Part shown: positions 8,487-15,442 of the stretch, one piece after another | Numbering within the stretch: position 1 is the stretch's first letter | How the letters are laid out: every line of letters begins with the position of its first letter | Source: JANOBD01 sp031411495 | GTDB lineage: Bacteria > Planctomycetota > Phycisphaerae > Tepidisphaerales > Tepidisphaeraceae | Assembly: GCA_031411495.1 (NCBI GenBank) | Contig: JANOBD010000048.1 | Coordinates: forward strand, 1-20,647 | Direction: 5' to 3' | Length of the DNA stretch: 20,647 nucleotides | The notes under the pieces: generated by a model | Databases searched by the model: none | The model's input: the letters and a program-made list of their open reading frames with translations, nothing else | Told to the model about the DNA's origin: nothing | Made by a program: the position numbers and the translations under genes

Positions 8487-9275
8487 GTTGTGTACGCGAG
8501 CCTTCGCGTAGAACCGCCCTGCTTCCTGATAGACATCGATCGGCAACTCGAACGCACGCGTCAGCTGCGATGACGTGAGAACCGAACTCGGCTCACCCAC
8601 GGCGACAATTCTGCCGCGCGACATCAGGATTGCGTTCGACGTCGCGATCGGCAGTTCTTCCAGATGGTGCGTGATGATGGCGATCGCTGGACCGTCGGCC
8701 TGTTCCGCGATCCAGTCGAGCGTCGTCAGAAGCTGCTCGCGCGATGGCAGATCCAGTCCGTTTGTCGGCTCATCGAGCAAGAGCAATTCAGGCTTCGTCA
8801 TCAGCGCCCGCGCGATCTGTGTCCGCATCCGTTCGCCGCTGCTGCAGTGGCGGAAGGCGCCGTCTCGAACGATCGAGAGGCCGAGCTCATCGATCAACTG
8901 CATCGCGCGCGATCGATGCTCCGTCGTGACCCCGTCGTGCAGGTCGATCGTGCCGAACGCGCCGGTAAGGATGACGTCGAACACGCTCATGCGAAAATCC
9001 GGCTCATGAACCGGCGTCGGCTGAACGATTTTCACGCGGTGGCGCAGGTCGTGGACGTTCACTTCGCCCAAGCGGTGACCAAGCACGCGCACGGTGCCGC
9101 GCGTGGGGAAGATGAAGCCGCAAAGCATCCGCGCGATCGTGCTTTTTCCACAGCCATTAGGGCCGACGATGGCGCTGATTTGTCCTGCCGGGAGTGTGAG
9201 CGAAATGTCGCTCAGCACCTCCCGCGTGCCCAGCGTCAGGTCGACGTGTTCGATTTCCGCGGCATTTTCGCTCAT
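8463..9275 (-). CDS. ABC transporter ATP-binding protein, YlmA-like
   Basis: A 270-aa ABC ATPase with no membrane segments. It has Walker A GPNGCGKST (38-46), a Q-loop glutamine (Gln85), an ABC signature reading SSGERMR (145-151) in place of LSGGQ, Walker B LLLLDEP (164-170), a D-loop (NGLD) and the switch His in ITHH. The FIFPTRGTVRVLGHRLGEV segment is typical of the YlmA/iron-type ATPase group. No permease or binding protein gene is adjacent, so its partner must be elsewhere or it may act alone. The ATG at 9275 gives MSENAAEIEHVDL; a longer frame to 9362 would overlap the divergent promoter and is less likely. The last residues, AWASRP, are encoded by an inverted repeat and look like an acquired tail rather than family sequence. 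Confidence 0.9.
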   Translation of the reverse strand: MSENAAEIEHVDLTLGTREVLSDISLTLPAGQISAIVGPNGCGKSTIARMLCGFIFPTRGTVRVLGHRLGEVNVHDLRHRVKIVQPTPVHEPDFRMSVFDVILTGAFGTIDLHDGVTTEHRSRAMQLIDELGLSIVRDGAFRHCSSGERMRTQIARALMTKPELLLLDEPTNGLDLPSREQLLTTLDWIAEQADGPAIAIITHHLEELPIATSNAILMSRGRIVAVGEPSSVLTSSQLTRAFELPIDVYQEAGRFYAKARVHNVAWASRP

Positions 9276-9306
9276 TCGGCCGTCGATGATGGCTAGAATT
9301 CGATCA

Positions 9307-9334
9307 TTGTCACGCGGGCTGAGCGCGGGATAAT
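9307..9334 (+). promoter_or_regulatory. Sigma-70-type promoter for the PDZ-like gene
   Basis: TTGTCA (9307-9312) and GATAAT (9329-9334), each five of six to consensus, are spaced 16 bp. The expected start near 9341 leaves a leader of about 24 nt that includes GGAG (9353-9356), 8 nt before the ATG at 9365. It is the best conventional promoter I see in the window. Confidence 0.5.
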
Positions 9335-9364
9335 GCAGTTGGTCACGACACCGGAGAAACAACC

Positions 9365-9931
9365 ATGCGTTTCGGATTCGGCATTCTCTCCGTGCTCATC
9401 GCGATGGCGCTCATGCTCTGGCTGATGGTCGGCACCGGCTATCTAAAAGGCGTCTCGCACGCCAACAAACAGGCGAACCAGCAGATCAACGTCATCAGCG
9501 GCTACAGCGAAGACCGCAAGATGCTCGCCACCGATTCGATTCACTACAAGGTCGTCAGCAGCGGCAGCAAGTCGCGGCTGATCATCACCGCGATCTATCT
9601 CACCGGCCCGATGGACGAGAAGTTCGGCCTGCGCAAGGATGACCAGATCCTGGAGATCGGCCCGCTGGATGTCGGCGAATTGGTCACCAGCAGGGACGAT
9701 GCGACGGCGTACCTGCATGACGCGTACGCCCGCGGCTACACGCTCACGGTGATGCGTAACGGCCAGAAGATCACCCTCCCGACGCCTCAGCACGTTGCGG
9801 AAGTTGAGGCGAAGAAGAAAGCCGCAGCCCTTGCGGCGGCGACGCAGCCGGCACTTCCCGCGAACGCCCCGCCGCCGAAGTACGAGCCGGGCGCGCTCGA
9901 AAAAGGAATCGACTCGCTTTGGGATAAGTGA
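9365..9931 (+). CDS. Membrane-anchored PDZ-like domain protein
   Basis: A 188-aa protein with one N-terminal membrane helix (about residues 5-25) and a periplasmic or extracytoplasmic domain. The central part reads AIYLTGPMDEKFGLRKDDQILEIG and is followed by a stretch ending YTLTVMRNGQKITL, the pattern of a PDZ domain: a carboxylate-binding-like strand, a G-L-x-x-x-D-x-I-L-x-I-G turn and a final strand reading V-x-R-x-G. The tail (about 140-188) is alanine- and proline-rich, with a lysine/alanine helix. No protease domain is present, so it may be a scaffolding or substrate-binding factor. Translation starts at ATG 9365 after GGAG. It is divergent from the ABC ATPase gene with 89 bp between starts, and converges on the PfkB kinase gene across 123 bp in which I see no clear terminator. 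Confidence 0.75.
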   Translation: MRFGFGILSVLIAMALMLWLMVGTGYLKGVSHANKQANQQINVISGYSEDRKMLATDSIHYKVVSSGSKSRLIITAIYLTGPMDEKFGLRKDDQILEIGPLDVGELVTSRDDATAYLHDAYARGYTLTVMRNGQKITLPTPQHVAEVEAKKKAAALAAATQPALPANAPPPKYEPGALEKGIDSLWDK

Positions 9932-10054
9932 AAACGCAGGCCGTGGTTCGATCCCACCCTTTTCATCGACTGATCGTGCGAGCGAACTTGCGGTGCGCTG
10001 CCGCGCGGTCTATGCAAATGAGTTGTTCAGTGCAGGCAGCCATTCCACTCATGC

Positions 10055-10957
<903 letters not shown>

Positions 10958-10976
10958 TTTTGCTTCCCTGTATTTT

Positions 10977-11135
10977 GAACCACGAAGACACCAAGTCGCG
11001 AAGCTGCAACTTCGTGGTCCGTCATTATCTCGCTCTTACTGTTTTCCCTTACAATTGAATGTTTGCTGTACTCCGCGAAAGATTCAATGTCGAGAGTCAA
11101 CTACGTGCCTTCGTGCCTTCGTGACTTCGCGGTTC
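10977..11135. repeat. Pair of inverted CACGAAG-type repeats (REP/MITE-like)
   Basis: A left arm starting GAACCACGAAGACACC (10977-11003) and a right arm whose reverse complement starts GAACCGCGAAGTCACG (11108-11135) match at most positions over about 27 nt and face each other across about 104 bp. Within the left end, ACCACGAAG (10979-10987) and CTTCGTGGT (11010-11018) form a separate 9-bp stem. A weaker ATTGAAT/ATTCAAT pair (11054-11060, 11082-11088) lies inside. The element fills the spacer between the PIN-like gene and the kinase gene. The motif resembles dispersed planctomycete repeats that I recall, and it may be a small non-autonomous mobile element. Confidence 0.6.
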
Positions 11136-11147
11136 AATCGTCTCGAT

Positions 11148-11516
11148 TCACTTTCCCGTCTTAAGCTGCTGAACCTTCACCCGCGTCTCTGTCACCGTGT
11201 ACATCATCCGCGGCTTGGGCGATTTGTACCGATCAAAGAGACGGTCGATGGCGTCATCCTGCTCAACGTCTTCGCCGCTCAGTTGCAGGTAGACGATGGC
11301 TCGATCGAACTTCAATGAGGTCGAGCGCGCGAAAACCGCGAACTCGCGGTCGTTGGTGAGGATGTCCAGCTGTTTCTGGTGTGCCGCCTGCAGAATCCCG
11401 GCGGCATCCAGTGACGCCTCGAGCCCTGCTTCTTCCAGCGTGTGGGCCGAGTGTTCGTGACGTTGGATGGCGGCTTTGACCGCGGGATTGAGGTTGCCGT
11501 GGAGAAGAAATCGCAA
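11148..11516 (-). CDS. PIN-like (DUF5615-type) putative toxin nuclease
   Basis: A 122-aa protein with the layout of the DUF5615/COG4634 PIN-like family, predicted nucleases of toxin-antitoxin type. The start RFLLHGNLNPAVKAAIQRHEH corresponds to the family's FLLDENL opening, LDILTNDREFAVF is the conserved T-x-D-x-D/E-F strand, and the end TETRVKVQQL is typical of the family. The first acidic metal ligand is replaced by His (HGNL where DENL is expected), so activity may be altered or lost. I chose the TTG at 11516 because homology begins exactly there; the frame is open to an ATG at 11666, but the extra residues look non-coding. No antitoxin gene is next to it. It is divergent from hom. The family call is likely; the start is uncertain. 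Confidence 0.65.
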   Translation of the reverse strand: MRFLLHGNLNPAVKAAIQRHEHSAHTLEEAGLEASLDAAGILQAAHQKQLDILTNDREFAVFARSTSLKFDRAIVYLQLSGEDVEQDDAIDRLFDRYKSPKPRMMYTVTETRVKVQQLKTGK

Positions 11517-11699
11517 GCCCGCCGATGGTACAGATGCCGCCGGCTTTGGCAAACGATCAGCAGCCTTTGCCGCCTTGCGGATTCCCAGCCCGCGACCCGA
11601 TCTATGATCACGGGCACGAAACGAGACGGATATTGAAACGGTGCGTTGCCAGCCATTGCGTTGCATCCACCGGGCGCGCAGCGTACTTTCCGACCTCGC

Positions 11700-13016
11700 A
11701 TGAGCAAATCCATCGGCATCGCGTTACTCGGCAGCGGCATCGTCGGCGAAGGTGTCTTGCGCATCCTCGATACACAGTCCGACCGGTTTCGAGACCGCTA
11801 CGGCATCGCGTTTGACGTCCGCCATGTTGTCGTTCGCGATCCGAACAAGAAACGCTCTTTCGTAGTCGATCATCCTGTCTCGACCGATGCCGAGAAAGCG
11901 ATCGACGACCCTTCCGTTCAGGTCGTCGTCGAGTTAATGGGCGGAGTCGATCGCGCGGGCGCGCTGATCGAACGGGCGCTTAAGCTCGGCAAGACGGTCG
12001 TCACCGCCAACAAGAGCCTCCTCGCCGCCCGCGGATCGGAACTCTTCTCGCTCGCACGGAAACACAACGCCGCGATCGCCTTCGAAGCCAGCTGCGGCGG
12101 CGGCATCCCGATCATCGACGCCCTGCTGCGCGGCCTCTCCGCCAACGACATCCGCGCGCTCGTCGGCATCATCAACGGTACCTGCAACTACATCCTGACG
12201 CGCATGACCAAGTCGGGCCTCGCGTACGCCGATGCGCTCAAGGAAGCACAAGCGGCCGGCTTTGCGGAAGCGGATCCGACGCTGGACGTGTCGGGCCGGG
12301 ACGTGGCGCAGAAACTGGCGCTGCTCGCCGGGCTGGCATTCGGATCGAAGTTCGCCGAGAGCGACATGCTCATTGAAGGGATCGATTCACTCGACGCCCG
12401 CGACATCGAGTTCGCGCGAGAGCTGGGCTACGTCATCAAGCTCCTCGCGATCGCGGAGCGCAACGGGAAGGATGAGATCTCGCTGCGCGTTCATCCGACA
12501 CTCGTTCACAATACGGATGTGCTCGCCGAAGTCTCGGGCAGCTTTAACGCGATCAGCGTCTGGGGTCACGCGCTGGGCCACGCACTGTTTTACGGCCGGG
12601 GCGCAGGCAGTTCGCCGACGGCGAGCGCGGTCGTATCCGATCTGATATCGGTCGGTATCGGGGCGACGAAAGTCGTATTCGACAACCTCAAGGTTTTCCC
12701 GGACACGGCCAAGCCCGCGAAATTGCTGCCGCGCGATCAGATCCAGAGCCGCTATTACCTTCGCCTCACCGCGAAAGATGTGCCGGGTGTCATGGCGCGC
12801 GTCACCGACATCCTCGGCAAACGCGGCATCAGCCTGAGTGCCGTGCTGCAACGGGAAGCGAGCGAAGGCGAGTTCGTGCCCGTTGTCATCACGACCCATC
12901 TCGCCAGGGAAGGCGCGATCCGACAGGCGCTGACCGAACTGAATGCGCTGGAGGTGATCCAGTCGCCGACCACTTGCCTGCGGATCATCGATCAGCCGAA
13001 GGAATTCGAAACGTGA
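11700..13016 (+). CDS. hom: Homoserine dehydrogenase
   Basis: A 438-aa NAD(P)-dependent homoserine dehydrogenase, which reduces aspartate semialdehyde to homoserine on the way to threonine and methionine. The Rossmann loop LLGSGIVGEG (9-18), VTANKSLLA (101-109), the GIINGTCNYILTRM catalytic-domain entry (157-170) and AGFAEADPTLDVSGRDVAQKL (186-206, given by position) are all canonical. A C-terminal ACT domain (about 350-425, beginning YYLRLTAKDVPGVMARV) suggests feedback control by an amino acid, probably threonine. No kinase domain is fused. The ATG at 11700 has no Shine-Dalgarno site; a weak TTGCAT (11661-11666) and TACTTT (11684-11689) pair at 17 bp ends 10 nt before it. The ApgM-like gene downstream may supply the next pathway step. 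Confidence 0.96.
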   Translation: MSKSIGIALLGSGIVGEGVLRILDTQSDRFRDRYGIAFDVRHVVVRDPNKKRSFVVDHPVSTDAEKAIDDPSVQVVVELMGGVDRAGALIERALKLGKTVVTANKSLLAARGSELFSLARKHNAAIAFEASCGGGIPIIDALLRGLSANDIRALVGIINGTCNYILTRMTKSGLAYADALKEAQAAGFAEADPTLDVSGRDVAQKLALLAGLAFGSKFAESDMLIEGIDSLDARDIEFARELGYVIKLLAIAERNGKDEISLRVHPTLVHNTDVLAEVSGSFNAISVWGHALGHALFYGRGAGSSPTASAVVSDLISVGIGATKVVFDNLKVFPDTAKPAKLLPRDQIQSRYYLRLTAKDVPGVMARVTDILGKRGISLSAVLQREASEGEFVPVVITTHLAREGAIRQALTELNALEVIQSPTTCLRIIDQPKEFET

Positions 13017-13107
13017 CTGTATCGTCGTTCAGAACGAGATTGAGCGAGGACCCGAAGTTGATTGATCGACAAAGCCGCGGTGGTCAACGGGGATTTGAGG
13101 GCGATTC

Positions 13108-13677
13108 ATGTCCAAGCCCGGCGCACGAGACTGGTATGAAGACGGCGTCGCGGATCATTATCGAACGCACGGCGATACGTACCGCAATCCACACGCGGCG
13201 ATTATCGATCGTTGTATGGAAATCGCGGTCTCCAGGTGGCCGCTAAGACTGGACAAAGTTCTGGATCTCGCCGCCGGTGCCGGCGAGTTCACGGTCGCGC
13301 TCGAACGCGCTGCGAAGCACCCGGTTTCGATTGACGCGTGCGACGCCTTCACGATGCGCGCCTACGAAGACCAGACGCGTCAAAGCTGCCAGCAGCTCAC
13401 GTTTGAGCAGATCGCGGCAGGCGCCCTGCGTGGCCGCTCGTATTCGCTGGTCGGCTGCTCGTTCGCCATGCACTTGTGTCCGATCTCCCAGCTTCCCGCA
13501 CTTTTGATCGAACTTTCGCAAATTGCGCGGCAACTCCTGATCCTCTCGCCGCATAAACGGCCCATCGTTCGAGAGGGTTGGGGATGGCGGCTTTTCGAAG
13601 CGACCACTGAGCAGCGTGTCCACGTCCGGCTCTTCGACTCCACGTTCGAAAGAGATACACTCGCAATCGACTCATGA
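13108..13677 (+). CDS. Class I SAM-dependent methyltransferase
   Basis: A 189-aa Rossmann-fold methyltransferase. Motif I is VLDLAAGAGEFTVALE, the S-adenosylmethionine-binding glycine loop, and the following strand-helix order (IDACDAF as acidic loop, then YSLVGCSFAMHL as motif IV-like) fits the class I fold. The N-terminal WYEDGVADHYRTHGDTYRNPH block is distinctive. I do not know the substrate. The ATG at 13108 has GAGGG six nt upstream. Its stop overlaps the ATG of the ApgM-like gene (ATGA, 13674-13677), so the two are probably translated together. It follows hom by 91 bp. Its placement between hom and the ApgM-like gene is notable, but no link to threonine synthesis can be shown from the sequence. 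Confidence 0.82.
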   Translation: MSKPGARDWYEDGVADHYRTHGDTYRNPHAAIIDRCMEIAVSRWPLRLDKVLDLAAGAGEFTVALERAAKHPVSIDACDAFTMRAYEDQTRQSCQQLTFEQIAAGALRGRSYSLVGCSFAMHLCPISQLPALLIELSQIARQLLILSPHKRPIVREGWGWRLFEATTEQRVHVRLFDSTFERDTLAIDS

Positions 13678-14861
13678 AATACGCGATCATCATTCCCGAC
13701 GGCGCTGCGGACGACGCACTTCCCCAGCTCAACGGCCTCACGCCGCTGCAGGCCGCCAAGAAGCCTACGATGGACTGGATCGCACAGAACGGCCGGATCG
13801 GCACCGCACGCACCGTCCCGGACGGTTTCGAATCCGGCAGTGATGTCGCGACGATGTCGCTGCTCGGCTACGACCCTGCCGTCTTCCACACCGGCCGAGC
13901 GCCGCTCGAAGCCGCCGCGCAGCGCATCCCGCTCTCGGCGACCGACTGGGTTTTTCGCTGCAACCTCGTCACCGTCGTCGACGGCGTGATGAAGGACCAC
14001 TCCGCCGGCGGGATCAGCGACGCCGATGCGCGCACCCTGCTCAAACTCCTCGCGGATGATCTCAAGCTGCCGGGCTTCGAGTTCCATCCCGGTGTGAGCT
14101 ATCGCAACCTGTTGGTCTATCGCGGCAACGAGGTGTTCGACGTAAAGACCAAGCCGCCGCATGAGATTCCCAACGAAGTTGCCGCGCCGTGGCTGCCCAG
14201 CGGCCAGGGCGAATCGATGCTGCGAAAGATCATCGCCCGTTCGCAGGAACACTTCGCGAATCATCCGATCAACCTCGATCGCCGCGCCAAGGGAATCAAC
14301 GAAGCGTCGCAGGTCTGGCTCTGGGGCCAGGGCCACGCGCCGGAGATGCCGAGCTTTGCGAAGAAATACCGCGTCGAACGCGGCGCGATGATCACCGGCG
14401 TCGATCTGCTGCGCGGGCTCGCGAACCTGCTCGGCTGGAGCGTCCTCGATGTGCCGGGCATCACCAGCTTCCACGACACCGACTACGCCGGCCAAGGCAA
14501 CGCGACTGCGGCTGCTCTTGATCGGTTCGACATCGTGCTCTCGCATATTGAAGCGCCGGATGAGGCGTCGCACCAGGCCGACTGGAAGACGAAGATCGCC
14601 GCGATCGAATCGATCGATCAATACGTCGTCGCCCCGGTGCTGAAGAAACTCCAGACGTTTCCGCACTGGCGATTGCTCGTCTTGCCGGACCATCCGACGA
14701 ACATCGCCACTCGAAAGCACGGCTACGCACCGACGCTCTGGGCGATCGCGGGATCGGATGTCACACCCACTCATGCGAAAAGCTATGACGAGCAGGAAGC
14801 ATCAGGCGGGACTGCGTTCGAAAAAGGGCATGAACTCATGGAAGCCTTCCTGCGCGGATAG
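13674..14861 (+). CDS. ApgM-like phosphotransferase (phosphoglycerate mutase family; proposed homoserine kinase)
   Basis: A 395-aa member of the alkaline-phosphatase-fold ApgM group (COG3635). Metal-site and nucleophile motifs are visible: IIPDGAADD (6-14), the likely nucleophile Ser56 in ESGSDVATMSLLGYDP, SHIEAPDEASHQAD with metal His and Asp, and a C-terminal VLPDHPTNIATRKHGYAP block. The family contains archaeal-type 2,3-bisphosphoglycerate-independent phosphoglycerate mutases and a branch described in TIGRFAM TIGR02535 as a proposed homoserine kinase, largely because of its neighbourhood with threonine genes. Here hom lies 657 bp upstream in the same direction, which favours the kinase reading. 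The sequence alone, read by eye, does not separate the two activities. The start overlaps the methyltransferase stop by 4 bp, with no separate Shine-Dalgarno site. Confidence 0.88.
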   Translation: MKYAIIIPDGAADDALPQLNGLTPLQAAKKPTMDWIAQNGRIGTARTVPDGFESGSDVATMSLLGYDPAVFHTGRAPLEAAAQRIPLSATDWVFRCNLVTVVDGVMKDHSAGGISDADARTLLKLLADDLKLPGFEFHPGVSYRNLLVYRGNEVFDVKTKPPHEIPNEVAAPWLPSGQGESMLRKIIARSQEHFANHPINLDRRAKGINEASQVWLWGQGHAPEMPSFAKKYRVERGAMITGVDLLRGLANLLGWSVLDVPGITSFHDTDYAGQGNATAAALDRFDIVLSHIEAPDEASHQADWKTKIAAIESIDQYVVAPVLKKLQTFPHWRLLVLPDHPTNIATRKHGYAPTLWAIAGSDVTPTHAKSYDEQEASGGTAFEKGHELMEAFLRG

Positions 14862-14907
14862 ACTCCGGCTTCTGGTTGGCTTCGCAGCGGCCGATTAAGC
14901 TCGGCTG

Positions 14908-15438
14908 ATGGACTCACTTTTTCATCCGAGCCTGCCGATCTGGAATCTGCTGCTGCGCGCGACAATCGTCTTTGTTGCGCTGCTGTTCATGCTCCGCGTC
15001 GCCGGCAAACGCCAGGTGGCGCAACTCGGGATGGCCGACTTCGTCGCGCTGATGCTGATCAGCAACGCCGTGCAGAACTCGATGAACGGCGGCGACAACT
15101 CGCTGGTCGGCGGCGTGATACTTGCGGCCACGCTCGTTGCGCTGTCTTCTCTCTTTCAATACGCCACGTTCCGCTCGAAGCGGGTCGAGCGAATCGTCCA
15201 GGGAAGGCCGACGCTGCTGATCCACCGCGGACAGATCGTCGAGCAGAATCTCAATCGCGAGCTGCTGAGCATCCGCGAACTTCACACCATGCTCCGCCGG
15301 TTAGGCGTGCACTCGATCGAGGAAATCGCCGAGGCCGTGCTGGAAAGTGATGGCTACGTCAGCCTGGTGCGCAAAGGCGAGCCTATTCCGACGGGTGTTC
15401 GCGATGACATTTTCGACGAGACGTGCAAAGCCGACTGA
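14908..15438 (+). CDS. DUF421/YetF family membrane protein
   Basis: A 176-aa DUF421 (YetF-like) protein. Hydrophobic segments lie at about 10-30 (LLLRATIVFVALLFMLRVAG), about 43-55 and about 69-90, followed by a cytoplasmic C-terminal domain with GRPTLLIHRGQIVEQNL and RELHTMLRRLGVHSIEEI, the conserved part of the family. The KRQVAQLGMADFVALMLISN block after the first helix is typical. Function is not established; Bacillus members affect spore or membrane properties. Length is near the short end for the family but not truncated, since both ends are conserved. The ATG at 14908 has no clear ribosome site; it lies 46 bp after the ApgM-like gene. It converges with the sigma-factor fusion gene, with only 4 bp between the stops. 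Confidence 0.88.
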   Translation: MDSLFHPSLPIWNLLLRATIVFVALLFMLRVAGKRQVAQLGMADFVALMLISNAVQNSMNGGDNSLVGGVILAATLVALSSLFQYATFRSKRVERIVQGRPTLLIHRGQIVEQNLNRELLSIRELHTMLRRLGVHSIEEIAEAVLESDGYVSLVRKGEPIPTGVRDDIFDETCKAD

Positions 15439-15442
15439 CGGC

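Noticed and set aside
11517..11666. N-terminal extension of the PIN-like protein to the ATG at 11666
   Set aside because: The extra 50 residues are basic, have no family match and would extend over the hom upstream region; homology starts at the TTG at 11516.
13380..14774. Minus-strand open frame of 464 codons opposite the ApgM-like gene
   Set aside because: No domain, arginine- and aspartate-rich shadow composition, and the sense strand is a conserved enzyme.
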